NCBI GenBank assembly: GCA_963920665.1 | Contig: OY987271.1 | Span: 16,929,350 to 16,993,349 of the forward strand | Direction: 5' to 3' | DNA: 64,000 nucleotides | From: Straminergon stramineum | Lineage: Eukaryota > Streptophyta > Bryopsida > Hypnales > Calliergonaceae | Shown here: positions 1 to 12,244 of the stretch, one piece after another | Layout: the number at the start of each line of letters is the position of its first letter | How positions within the stretch are numbered: position 1 is the stretch's first letter | The notes under the pieces: generated by a model | Told to the model about the DNA's origin: nothing | Databases searched by the model: none | Seen by the model: only the letters and a program-made list of their open reading frames with translations | Position numbers and translations under genes: made by a program

Positions 1-1812
1 TGAAACAAAAGAGAAAAAAATTAGATTAATTTTTCAAAAAATAAATGAAATTTGGGCAAAAAAATTAGCCTAACCAAATTTCAATATTCCTCGCCATATT
101 CTGAGAGTATTTCTTTGTCTTCTTCCTTGTATGTTTAGAAAAATGTTGAGTACCTAAAGTGACCAATGGATGACTTCATTGTTCACTGTTGAAATAAAGA
201 ATGCACATATTGGTTCAATAATTGAAACATTTTGGTGACTACCTTGGTCATGGGGGTTGTAGCACTATTTATTTCTCTCTTCCATTAGAATGGTTGATTT
301 TTTATTTTTATTTTTTCGTGAAATACATAGACAATTTCCATTGAAGAAAGAATTAGAGGACCAAAACCTTGGTAGTGATATGTACATTTTCCAAAACAAT
401 TTCTAAAACTCAAAAGCAACCAAAGGCAAGAGTCTACAAAACAAAACCAATCATCCAAAAGGAAGGAGCCAACGAATGAAGCTAAAATCCAACAAGGAGA
501 TGACTGAGAGAAGCAGGGCTGATTTTGAACATAACATCACAACACTTAGTGCACGAAGTTACAGGCTCTTTATCCAATTTCTGCCTCTAGCTCGTCACTT
601 AATGAGTTCAGAAGTTTAGCCCAACCAAAGCTTCACTTCACTGTTTTTGATTCTCCTCCCAGGGATTAATGGCTGTAGAAAAAGTTTACAGGGAATAATC
701 CACCAATGGTCTATTCTTGTCACAAAAAACCAAAATTTAAGTTTTTCATCGAAGGAGATTCATTCCACAAAACCTTCCTCCATGTCATTATAGGAAGATC
801 ATTTTGGGACAAAATTTCAAGGCCAACAAGATCATTTTGGGATGGAGGGAGTATATATTGTTGCAATTCAAACTTTGGGCTTAACCAATGTGTACTGATT
901 TTCTAGTTATACAAGGATAATGAAACTTTGTTTGCACCATGTTGTTCCATGCCACCAAGCATTACATACCAATGATAAATCTTCTGATATTTAAGGCACC
1001 TTTTTGTATTTGATATGCTTTTTTTTACCTCCTCCTGAATTTCGTCATCAATTTAAATTTTCACAGAAAAATATGGAGTTTTTTTAAGACATAAAAAATA
1101 TGTGATTTCATCTTGAACAAATAGAAAGAACAAATATCCACTAATATTCAGTGGTAAAACAGAGCAAAAGATATTGAGACTGATAACACGGTCTTAACGA
1201 GGGCTGAAAAGGGGCTTGAAAATCCCTCAAAAAATCTCTCAAAAGGACATCAATTCCTGAGAAATTAGACAATCCTGTATTCTCCTTGAAATAACAACTT
1301 GAATATGTATGAAGCATATCTCACAAACCAGTAAACCCCCACCTACAATTCCCTGTACAAGGAGCACAACTCCATTCAACACTAACAATGTAAAATCAGA
1401 CGGGCGAGCAATATGCTCCTCAGCCATAGTATTATCTGTGTACAAAAATATGGACAATTGTAATCGTAATGCTGACACAGGCGTCTACCCAAAGTCTCGG
1501 GAATGTTGGAACTACACATGTCTAACTTCAATTCTCAAACCATCGTGCTTGATGCTAATAGTCAACTGCAAGAATAAACAGTATAAGCACCTCATGAAGA
1601 CGACCTGACCTAAGAAAAATCTAGCCAGGGAGCCTAGATCAAACCCATAGGACATGCGACATAAATGTAGTTTAGCCGAACGCCAGGCCATCCGACACAA
1701 ATTCTGTGAAGGTAAGGTAAGAATTCTGCAAACATCTCTGTTTGAGCCCAAGGATTAACAGGAAACCTAAACAGAGGGCTGTAGGGAAGAGCATTTGCAA
1801 GTCATTTACATC
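1..1812. other. AT-rich flank, 3' side of the PUX10-like gene
   Basis: No gene is supported here. Positions about 140-290 carry one copy of a dispersed repeat also seen near 41905-42030 and, inverted, near 61190-61330. Around 786-862 there is a GATCATTTTGGGA direct repeat ending in GGGATGGAGGGAGTATA, which resembles one end of a Stowaway-like element; no partner end was found. The part from about 1240 to 1812 probably includes the 3' UTR of the minus-strand gene. Short frames here are low complexity. Confidence 0.5.
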
Positions 1813-4800
1813 CTAACTATCTTCAACAAGAACAAAGAGACTGGCATGTGGGTGAAGGCCAGCCTCTTTCAGGGTTTGATCCCGCTTCTCAGGTCCATAA
1901 ACGACGCGAGGAAAGTTCGTCACCAAACTGTATTTGTTAACATCAAGTATCCCCAACGAATCAACATAGTCATAGATTGCAGATACCTTCGTGCTATTCT
2001 GGAACCGTCGCTCTTTCCTTTCGCCGGTAGGCATGCGGACCAGAACCTAGCAGACAAATAAGCAGAACAGTAATGAGATCGACAAGAGCACAGATATCAC
2101 TAGGAATAGAAAAACAAGCCAAAAACAGCCTGCAAATAGTACATTCCTTAACAAAGCAGTCTCTACTACCGAGTTTTATACACGAATGTTTAGAGCAGTT
2201 AAGTCCATGCATAGCGAGTTTGAAAAAAAGAGAAAGAGTTCATACTTGAGTAACATCAGGCCCTTTCGCAGGTTCTACACCCAGTGCCATGGCCTTCTCA
2301 CGTCTTCGTTCCTCCAAGGCTGCCTCTTTTTCTGCAGCCTCTTTAACAGCTAGTGCAGCGGCTTCTTCCTCCTCTCTCTTCCTCTGCTGCGCTTCGACCT
2401 CTTCCCTGGCTTTCCGCTCAGCTTCTTCTTGCCTTAACCGCTCCCTCGCCTGACCCGTTTCAGAACCAAGCCCCAACATTATCAGCAAAAGTTTGCAGCA
2501 ACGGGCTTCATAAAGCAACAGCACATGATTACACAGTACATAGATGTACGTAGTTCCATGAAGTAGACGAACCAAGCCTGGAGGTTTATCCACAAACCAG
2601 CTGCACGTACGTGGACAAGATCGACGCAATTAAGTTGGATATCTAAGACTTCCACAAGAGGGAGTAACATACCTGATCTTGTTGCAATGCAGCTTGGTAG
2701 GCTGCATCTTGTTCCTCACGCAGACGACGGTTGACTTGTCGCTCCTCTTCCTCAACACGCGATTGCAATAAATATTCACCTTGTTCCTCAACTACTCTCT
2801 GCAATGTATTCACCAACTCTTCTGCTGACCTGGGACCCTCCACCTGTTGCAAGTTCAGAATGAAATAGAGCAAAATTGTTCAAAGACAGAGAGGAAAGAT
2901 TAAAAGTGGCCGAAAAAAAATCATACTTCCAAGAAAATACGGTGTATCAAAAGTCCAAGCATGCTCAACAATTAAACGAGCTACCCAGCTTCCAGGTGAG
3001 CTGAATTTACGTTTCCCTCTAGAACTACGGCCATTCAAGTGATATCCCATATAAGTCTGCCGTTGTCAACGCCAGAGCCTTACGAAAATGCCCAAAGAAT
3101 GGAGAAATATGAATTGACAGTTCTCTAACCCCTTCTTCACGAATTGTAGCCGAAACAAAAGCGCTGGAGTATACACTAATCCCATGTGTTTCCTGACTCA
3201 GGATTCCATGGACTGGCAACCTGGATGCAGAACTAACCAACACAATATGCTCACCAAACGTTTATTACTAAATGTAAATCGAAGCATCCATCACAGCAGA
3301 AATCATGTATTGAACCAAGTCCAGAGCCGAACCTGCTGCAGAAGAGCTATTCGCTGGTTGTTTGAACCCATCACAATAGCACAGAATGGATAAGTAGAGG
3401 CCTTAAGGCTATTGCTCATTTGGAATCCCTCGCTTGTTCGCACGTCCCCGCCCCAAGCCACAAAATTTTCGTTCACAAATTGAACAACAGCCTCCGAACA
3501 CAACGTCCTCTCACAAAACAAGGGCGTGTTCGCATGCTCAGGAGAGTGCAAATATACAAATAGGAATTTAAACTGCTGGCCAGCATGACGCAAAGCCTCC
3601 ATAAAACTGGTCCTCTGGAAATCAGGATGAAAATCTCCGTACTCTTGCTCAAAATTCCGCAAAAATCCTTCAGCTTCAGAGGTTCCAGATGGAACCGGTG
3701 AGCCCTCATCCCCACGCCGCTCCGGCCCATTAAACCCCAACGCTCCCAGTCCAAAATTAACCACCCCTCCTGCAATCCACATTCCAAGACCTACAGCACC
3801 GTATACGAGATTGAAACTGCCTCGTAAAATTGAGAAGGGCAGAGTAACCACTCTCCACACAACATTAGGTCCTGGCCGGTTGCGAACAATGGGTAGTGTG
3901 CCATGAGACGCCCCAAGCCTGTCAAAAGTCGGAACAGGGCCCTGGTATCTGTCAAAATTTGATCTCGATGCCTGTGATCCAAATACTTCCGAGGGTCCGT
4001 AATGAGCTGGGCTCACAGAGACTGGTCCAACTCCCCTTTCTAGCAGACCAGTAGTCTCGTCTGGGAGACTTTCCCAATCACTGGAGGTTCCTCCGCCAAT
4101 GTTTGGCTTAGAACCTGCATCTCCCTGCAAAGAGAGAGACCAGCAACGCCAATTAGGAGGAGACAGTAAGACACATTTATAAACCTCGCACAAAATCAGT
4201 TCATCCTGCATAGAATCACCCCGAATTTGAGTATTCTGTTTTGACCAAGAGAGTATACGAAGGGAAAAAACAGGGCAAGAAGAGAAGAGTTTCGAAAAAC
4301 ACGGCTATAAAACCGGAAAAAATTACTCAGTGTACACATTTTTGATAGACAAGACCAGAATAAGAGCTCATGAAGAAGCCCAGGAGCCGTGAGGGTCATC
4401 AGTAAGTAACAGTCTACAAATCTTCGGAAATACGAAGGTAAAATAACACTGCAATTCTCAAATACCACGGCAAGTAATCATCATACCCTGCCGCCGACTA
4501 CGGAGCAACCAGAGTGATTATTCCATGTCGGGAAAAAATTTCACCCAAGCTACTAAACTAACCCTAAATAACAGAGCCTACATGCAAAGTACACCGACGT
4601 ACCAGATAAATGAGAAAGAGAGACAGGCATCATCTACTCTGCACAAGTGTGCGCTAGAATGAGCTCAAAGAATTATACCAGTAGCAAGGCTAATCTCAGC
4701 CTCATACAAAGACAACGAGGGGTCAAAATTTGATTGTAAGAATCAGTGGTGAGAGATCGTCTGAGACATCGAGAAGTTTCCAAGCAATTAAGGGACAAAC

Positions 4801-5070
4801 CACAGAGACAACCACACCCCGACAACATTCAAGAGGCATACTCACACCGCCATGCAACTACACCTTGCAGCAAAGCATTCGAAAATTAGCGAAAATGGCC
4901 GAGACAAGACTTACAGATTTATCCATCAGAGTGCCGACCGCCGCACCAAGATCCCATTGATGAGCATCAAGAATCTGCTCCGCAAGCAACGGATCGTCCA
5001 CCCCAGTCACATCCTGGAAGTATTGCACCTTATCGCTTTGTCCCGAGCCCCCCGAAGCGGAATCCGCCAT
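1813..5070 (-). CDS. PUX10-like UBX-domain protein (CDC48/p97 adaptor, lipid-droplet type)
   Basis: Five exons on the minus strand: 4915-5070, 3333-4124, 2673-2843, 2246-2449 and 1813-2046. All four introns are phase 0 with GT-AG ends, giving about 518 aa. Residues ~10-50 form a UBA-like ubiquitin-binding domain. Residues ~140-182 form a long hydrophobic hairpin (VVWRVVTLPF to the GALGF region), as in Arabidopsis PUX10, where it anchors the protein in lipid droplets. A UAS/thioredoxin-like region follows (FLFVYLHSPEHANTP, FCERTLC). Next comes a charged Glu/Arg/Lys coiled coil (~335-430). The C-terminal UBX domain (~440-518) keeps the FPR loop at 486-488 that contacts CDC48. Family knowledge: PUX10 recruits CDC48 to lipid droplets to extract ubiquitinated oleosins. 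The start is the first ATG before the UBA, preceded by a likely 5' UTR. Intron 1 is the longest (790 bp). FAF2/UBXD8-like is an alternative name for the same architecture. Confidence 0.93.
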
Positions 5071-5830
5071 CGCTGCTGCTGCTCCTGCTCCTCGACTGTG
5101 ATTCCAGTTTCAAAGCCCTAGCAAGTGCGATCACTCCGTCGGCAGCTGATGAACCTCCTCAAAGATGCACCAAATTCGGGCAAACTCTCATAAAAACTAC
5201 GAGAATTCTTAAATTGCTTCCACACAATCCTCGACAGGCTACAGGACAGCGAAATTCCTGCCACATTGGCTTGTCAGAGCAAATTGAGCACTGCAGCGAA
5301 ACCCTAGAAAGGAGGAGCGTGGAAGGAAAACAAAGATGGTAGCTCATCAGTCGCTTGGTCTATGCAGTGTCACGGTCATGAGCGATGGTATGTCCTATAC
5401 CCATGAGCTCTACTGTATCATGTGTACCTCGGTCGTAGGGAATTTTATGCCCTTAGACCGTGCCTGCATCGCGCCACAACGCGCGCGGTCAACCGAGCGC
5501 CACACCGTACCGGGGTCCGTCCTGTAACCTTACCATATGTGCAGTAGTGAGTAGTCCTTGTCATGAATGGATGATAACATATGTTGTTCTTTCGATGAAT
5601 AGTAGAAGAGTGATGATTGAAAAAAATAGTATTACCCCAGATTACCACCAATGTTTCAATTTCGTCTTTCCTGTGAATGGCTCAAGAATTTTTGAAGAAT
5701 CAAGTACACCTTTGTGGGTATCAGCATTGAAGACTATCTTATTGAATTTCGTGCAAAGCATATCTTTTTTGTAGACTTTTAGGTCACTCTTAGCATATGG
5801 TAGAAGAAGTGGTTACAAACTAAAGGTGCA
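5071..5830. other. upstream region of the PUX10-like gene
   Basis: 5071 to about 5330 is mixed-composition sequence that probably holds the 5' UTR and core promoter of the minus-strand gene. A CG-rich patch with several CGCG steps lies at 5468-5520. The rest becomes AT-rich. No supported coding sequence. Confidence 0.4.
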
Positions 5831-6477
5831 TAACCCCTAAATGCCCAAGGCACTATATTCTGGTGTTTGGAAAACTTTGAAGTTAAGTAGAACCCAACCA
5901 AATTGCTATTATTATTGGTTTATATTTTTGGAGAACCCTTTTTAAAGTCTAGTTTTAGGATCAAAAAGAAGATCTTAAAAATGAAGTATTATGATTTTTC
6001 TATTCTAGATTTTGTGCAAGGATGCTCATTGCAATCTTGACTTCATGTAGTGTTGAGGGCTCTTGGAAATGAGCCTCAAATACACTAGATCTTGGAGGGA
6101 AAATCACATTAGAAATTCATTTAAAAAAAAATCAAAGAATAGAATTGGAAAAAACGTAAATTGATTGGGGTTTTGCATGCTAAGTCCTATGACCTCATAT
6201 TTTTTTAGTGACCAAATTTTTAGAATTGATATGCAAAAAAAAGAATTGAAAATTTTTCATACTTTTAATACCCTCGTGATCAAACATTATAATCTTTCAA
6301 TCCATTAGTAATATTTTTATGTTTTTCTTTTCCTATGTGATCTCTAACATGTCTAGTTTGAATTTGTACAATTACAATTCAAAAGAAATTGGTATAACTT
6401 ATGAAATTGTGGACTTTTTGTTCAATTTAGAACAAATTTCAAGAAGCTCTTAATAGGCCTTGGGCATTTAGGGGATA
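5831..6477. mobile_element. non-autonomous TIR element, 'TAACCCC' family copy 1
   Basis: A 647-bp AT-rich segment bounded by inverted ends: left TAACCCCTAAATGCCCAAGG, right CCTTGGGCATTTAGGGGATA, i.e. about 21 bp with one mismatch. The interior matches the segment at 54113-54751 in the same order, for example the shared GAGCCTCAAATACA and the stretch around a GTGTTGAGRGCTCTTGG motif. It codes for nothing. Most simply a short non-autonomous DNA transposon; the superfamily is not assigned because no target-site duplication is clear. Confidence 0.7.
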
Positions 6478-7969
6478 AAGAGGAACATAATATTCATTTT
6501 CAACAAATTTGTAGACTTCATCAACTCTAGTAGTCCATGTTCAGAGCCATTGCCACAGTATCTAATTAAATAAAAGTAAAAGTATTTTTCTGACACCATA
6601 GGTCCAAACAAAGCCCATGCACCCCTCTTTGCAAAGGGCTTTCCTACCTTACTAAAAATAAGACCGGGGAATGCACGGTCCCAGAGATCTCACCATAACA
6701 AACAAAACAAAACAAAATAAATAACCTCGTTTAAAGTATAGACTAGTAAGCCTTATCTTGTGGCCGCAATGAAAATAAAAGTAAAAATCATTTTTTCATT
6801 TTTTCATTCATAAAAAAATTAAAATTAAATATCTTTTCTATTATTTGTCAAAACGCCACAAAACAAAGACTATGCATCCCTCCACGTCAGGGGCTTTCCA
6901 GTGTTACTAAGGTTGCAACGAGAAGATGCATGGTTCCAAATATCTCAATGTAACAAAACAAAACAAAAACAAAAAACAACGTAACTTAAGATATGGATAG
7001 ATTCTTTAGTTATTGATAATGTGTCAACTTTTCAATATTTCAAGATGAATCTACGATCTTAAAAAAGAATGATTTAATAATTTGACACTTCCTAATGCTT
7101 TCAATAATTTTATTTGAAGATTGTTTTTTGTCGTTCACATCATGTTTATTAGTAGACAATGCTAATTTTAGAGTTTTCTGATTGTTCTTCATTTTAAAAA
7201 TGAATCAAATATATTATACATTGTCTTTAATAGTAATATTATTTTCTTCATACATTATTATTTCAAAAAATTATTAGTATTGAAACAAATACCATCTCAA
7301 TTCTATCAAATATTAATATTGTGTAAAACAAATAATTTTTTGGAATGTTATAATACCAAAAACTCCCCAACCTTTGTCCAAAAACATACCTTTAATAAAT
7401 TGAGATAATTATTAGATATTCATTTAGAACATTCAATCCTCGGTTCAACTCTATGAAGTTGGAAAGTAATCCAATAGAACTTTGGCCTCTTATAACTTTT
7501 CATATAATTCTTGAATGACATTCTTGGGTGCCACCTAATCATTGGGATGTTTTATAATTGCCACCAAACTAAGTAAATATAAAATTCAATTCTCTTATAA
7601 GTGAATTGGGGCCATCATTGAGATCTTAAGCAATGAGAGTGTTCATTTTTATTTTTATTTTTTTGGCTTGGACACAAGTTTAAAACACCCCTCAATTGCA
7701 CTTTACTTATGTAGTAGGAATAAGCAATTAGTGTCTTTTTTAATTGATGAAAATGAAGAAAAAAAGGTCAAAATTTTAGGAAGACTTTTATTTTTAATAT
7801 AAATATTAGAATAAATAAAATAATAATTAGAATAGGTACATGAAAAGCTAGTTGATTGCTAGTGATGAAGGATAATTGATGGGAAAGATGGAAAAGTCAA
7901 AATAGAAACAAAAAATATCATCCAATTTTAACGTTCATTCTAAATTGCACTTGAATTCTCATTCACCTT
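6478..7969. other. AT-rich intergenic DNA
   Basis: Homopolymer-rich sequence without supported genes. Two similar stretches (about 6585-6720 and 6850-6975) share phrases such as AAACAAAGmCyATGCA, CAGGGGCTTTCC and runs of AACAAAACAAAA, so they look like a diverged direct repeat. Confidence 0.4.
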
Positions 7970-8153
7970 CACTAGAAGAAATTCTCATTAATTGAGTTGA
8001 TGTGTTTTATTTAGAAAACACAAAATTGTGTTGGGAAATATGCAGTTTTGCAGTTTTGCAGTCAAAAAACTGCAAAATTGTGTTTTTCCCAACACAGTTT
8101 TGTGTTTTCTAAATAAAACACATCAACTCAATTAATGAGAATTTCTTCTAGTG
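7970..8153. mobile_element. palindromic CACTA-like MITE
   Basis: A 184-bp almost perfect palindrome. Arms of about 69 bp (7970-8038 and 8085-8153) start CACTAGAAGAAATTCTC and end GAGAATTTCTTCTAGTG, around a small loop with TGCAGTTTTGCAG repeats. It is flanked by CTT on both sides (7967-7969 and 8154-8156), a 3-bp duplication. CACTAG ends with a 3-bp target duplication are typical of the CACTA (CMC) superfamily in plants. The high arm identity suggests recent activity or ongoing correction. Confidence 0.8.
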
Positions 8154-8604
8154 CTTCTAGTAGTGTTGTTTGGAATGACATTGGGATGTCTAATTCTATG
8201 CAATTTAATCACATTGTGTTGTGCTTCTCCTCAATTGCAGTTTAGATTGATTTTCACCTTTACAAACCCAAGCTATGTAGAATAATAAAAAAAATTGCAC
8301 TACTTGAGATGCAAAAGGTTTGTTGACATTTTAGTTTCAAATTTTCTTGAAAAATATTGGTCTATAAAGTAGTAGATTTAAATGGATGAATATGATTCAT
8401 TGATCACATTTTACAAATTATATTTAAGAGTCATGATTAAATCATTATTCTAAGTTTCATTTTGTAGTACATCTTCAAAATTTTGGAAATTTGGACATCT
8501 TGTTGGACCTTGAAGGTTTAACTTGCCTACAAGTATGCTTTGATGTCAATCTAAAAATAAGTACATTGAATACAAATTTTATATGCAGTTGAGAACAAGC
8601 ATAA

Positions 8605-9030
8605 ACCCTATGAGAGGCTCAAATCTTGTAGCATTGCCTTGCTTTGGGTGTAATATCTTCATGTCCTGTGCTGCAATGTCATCATGCACATCAACTACTT
8701 GGTAAGAAGCTATATCTTTGTAGCAATGACTTGCATTTGGTGTAACTTCCTATTCAAACACCATCATGCATATGGACTACCCTATGAGAGGCTATGTCTT
8801 TGTAGCAATGACGTGCATTGGGTGAAATGTCCTATTCAAACACCATTGTGCATATGGACTACCCTGTAAGAGGCTATGTCTTTGTAGCAATGACTTGCAT
8901 TGGGTGAAATGTCCTATTCAAATACCATCGTGCATATGGACTACCCTATGAGAGGCTATGTCTTTGTAGCAATGACTTGCATTGGGTGAAATGTCCTATT
9001 CGAATGACATCATGCACATCCACTATATTT
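8605..9030. repeat. 82-bp tandem repeat array, about 4-5 units
   Basis: The phrase CTATGTCTTTGTAGCAATGAC recurs at 8710 (one variant base), 8792, 8874 and 8956, giving an exact 82-bp period. A more diverged unit begins near 8605. Units contain GGTGAAATGTCCTATTC and CATATGGACTACCCT. 82 is not a multiple of three, so short frames across it are not conserved coding sequence. Confidence 0.9.
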
Positions 9031-11160
9031 GTAGGTTTTTTGTAGAATAGGCTATTTGGCTTGCTTTTAGACTTCTGTCCTACTCAAACTTATTTTTATA
9101 GTAGATATATGTAGCTTTTAATACAAAGACTTCACCCCTTTGGTGAGCCCTTTGGTCCAAAGCCAATAATATTGAGAAGGGGCCAAATGTATGTGGACAC
9201 TTTGAAAATATCTCTTGAGGGAGACTAAAACAATCAATCTTAGTGGCATCCAGTCATGGCTAATAAAGAAATTTGCTCCATAATAATTGATCCCACATAA
9301 GACCAAGTTCAATATTCGAGGCAATTGTATCATTGCTTCATTAAGTAGTCAAAAGAGTCTTATAACCCACAACCCTTATCGTCTTTCTAAACCATTCAAT
9401 CAACCAATAGAAAAGTATTAGATATATACACCCATTATCATCACGAACCAATATAAGAAACCTACATTCAGACCAAAAAACATTACAACAAATTAGATAT
9501 TGATGTCTTTAGATGTACACAAATTAATTGAAACATGAGAGTTTAGCAAAGCATATATTAACCCTATGAACAAAATTTTTATAGTTTCATAACTTATTTA
9601 GATGGTGTACATATAATATATGCTCTAAAAGTGTGTTGGAATCATTTATTTTTCAATAAGATTCAATAAAATTAATTTATATTAATAATAAATATGCTTA
9701 TTTGCTTTTAGCATCCATTATTTGTGCATTCACCTTATAGCATGTAATCCTTATCTTCTTTCTAAACCCTTAAATCCATCCAAAGTATAGGTATAAATGT
9801 CTACAATTAACTCTTACATAAGGTAGAACTCCCAATTTTCAAAACCCTCTCTATTCTTGAGCCTTACTTTTTGATTTGAAATTGATTTGTTTATAACCCA
9901 ATTTCAATGAAGTCTACTCATATTTTAAGATATTGATGGATTTTCATCTCTAGGGTTCCTACTTTGAGAAGAACAATTCCAAGTACGTGTCTAGGGACAC
10001 TAATATGTATCTACTACCCTTTTCACTTCAAATGCTCATAGAAAATATAAAAAACAATTTTATGATAATTTTTTTCGTTGGGGTTTTCTTCAAGAGGCTA
10101 ATCAATACCAATTTATCACTTATGACTCTTGAGAACAAAAGAGGGTGATTTTTTAAAGGGTTGGGAATAGATTCACTTACCTTGTTTGCACTATTTTTCA
10201 CCAGTTGGCTATAGTCAAAAGATGTTGTCTACTGTTTTTTAAAGGAAATTTTCATTTTAGGGGGGCAAAGTAGCCAAACTTTACTACTCTGGAGTACTAC
10301 ATTTTCAGACCAATACTCAAATTTTACCTAAGTATCACCTACCTTTGATATGGATATCACAAAAGTATTATATAAGGATTGCAGAAATACCTGGCCACTT
10401 CCCAAAATGATAAAAAAAAACACCCCACTGCTTGCCATTATGTGCAGCCTCTGCAGGATTATGAAAGCTTAAGTTATCACACAAATGATAGTTTTGCATG
10501 CCACAAGACCGAGTCTTCCAACCGGATCCAATTCCCAATGTCATCACCCCTGCGAATGATTCCTTTAGTACAGTAACAAGTACACTACACAGGGAGTTCC
10601 AGAAAAATCGGACACGCATTCCACCGCTGATCGGTGGACTTCACCGGGCCCGACTCCACAGGGAAGCCTGCCTGATTCCTTGATTCAGAGACAGTCTGCA
10701 TTCTGCGGCTCACGGACCTCTCTCAACAAACACGACTGATGACTCACTTCCCAAAGCTTACCATATACAGTATATAATGCTCAGAATTCCACACAAATAG
10801 TTGCTTCTAGCTCTTGCACTTGTAAAACTGAAGTTACTCGGATATATATCGCAGCTCACCTGCATTCGTGCGTGGAGCTTCTTACCGACCATTTAGCTGA
10901 GTCAGTGTGTGGCATCGAGCGCCTTTCATCATTTCAGCTTCTGGTCTTGGTTCTCCAAGTTCTAAAGATTTGTAGCTGTTGTCTGTCCATGGGATAGCAA
11001 GAAAAACACGTACGAATTTCCACAGCAGGTATGATTTCCGTAACGTCCAGATATGATTTCCTTAAATAACATGGGCAAATTTCCATAACATTTTGTATTT
11101 CCTTAACGCCGTATATATATATATATATATATGATTTCCATAACTTGCGCATGCATGTAC
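9031..11160. other. intergenic DNA
   Basis: AT-rich to about 10380, then more mixed in composition to 11160. A short TA run lies at 11112-11132. No coding sequence or RNA gene is supported. A near-palindromic TATACAGTATATA lies near 10765. Confidence 0.35.
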
Positions 11161-11179
11161 TGTCTGGGTTCTTTGAACT

Positions 11180-12190
11180 GGAGCTTTACTAGTTCATCAA
11201 TCATCTTGCATCTTCTTCTTGGGATTCGATTACGTAGGTGACGTACAACACTATTCACGAGTCTAGCGGTGCTTGATAAGGAGTCCATGTTTGGAACCTT
11301 CCCACTCTAAGTAGACCGAGAGTGCTTTGGCGATGTGCAGGAGCTCATCAGTACAATTGCGAGGACACCCAACAACAACGCGGCTAGCAGCGAGAGCGTC
11401 ACCGACTGGAAATGGCAGTAGTGCAGGGTTGTTGTGATTCCTAACCACTATTAATTGACTAGAGCGGAGCTTGCCAGAACGAAAGGTTAGCTCGATCAGA
11501 AACTGGAAATTTGGGAACTAGAACTCGGTTTACGTCCAGTTAGTGTCAGCTATTGCTTTACAGCAGGTTCCGCAACTGTCTTACATCCCCTTCTTGGGAA
11601 TCTCTTACCTTGGTGACAACTCTATTCACGAGTCTGTGCTTGATAGGGAGCCCATCTTTGGAACCTTCCCACTCTAAGTAGACCGAGAGTGCTTTGGCGA
11701 TGTGCAGGAGCTCATCAGTACAATTGCGGGGACACCCAACAACAACGAGGCTAGCAGCGAGGCGCCACCGACACGACATGGCTGTACAGTGCAGGGGTGT
11801 TGTGATACCAAACCATCTTTGATTGATTGATTAGCGCGGAGAGTGGCAGAACAAAAGGTTAGATCGATCAGAAACTGAAAATTTGGGAACTAGAACTCTG
11901 TTTACGTCTAGTTAGTGCCAACAATTGTTTTACAAGTTCCTCAATTGTCTTGCATCCCCTTCTTGGGAATCTCTTACCTTGGTGACAACACTATTCATGA
12001 GCCTGTGCTTGATAAGGAGCCTATCTTGAATCCCTACCACTCTAATCAAGTAGACAGACTGAGAGTACTTTGGTGATGTGCAGGAGCTCATCCCTGCAAT
12101 TACGGTGACACCCAACAATTACGAGGGCGTCACCGACAGGCCATGGCACTGCAGGGGGTGAACATTGTTCAGCTTTGATTGTTTAGCTTG
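11180..12190. repeat. three tandem ~367-376 bp units upstream of the nuclease gene
   Basis: The block AGTGCTTTGGCGATGTGCAG recurs at 11321, 11688 and (as AGTACTTTGGTGATGTGCAG) 12064, giving periods of 367 and 376 bp. Units share TCCCCTTCTTGGGAATC, a TCTATTCACGAGTCT-like stretch and GATCAGAAACTG. Read on the minus strand, each unit holds a short open frame (CTDELLHIAKALSVYLEWEG in units 1 and 2) followed by an ACCAAG|GTAAGAG donor-like site. Unit 3 is the most diverged and lies just before the nuclease start codon. This is either a promoter-region amplification or remains of a repeated exon; no family was recognised. Confidence 0.85.
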
Positions 12191-12244
12191 AATCTTTTCA
12201 GAGCTAGAGGTTTGATTGATCGATAATTTCCGAAGTGAGGAGCC

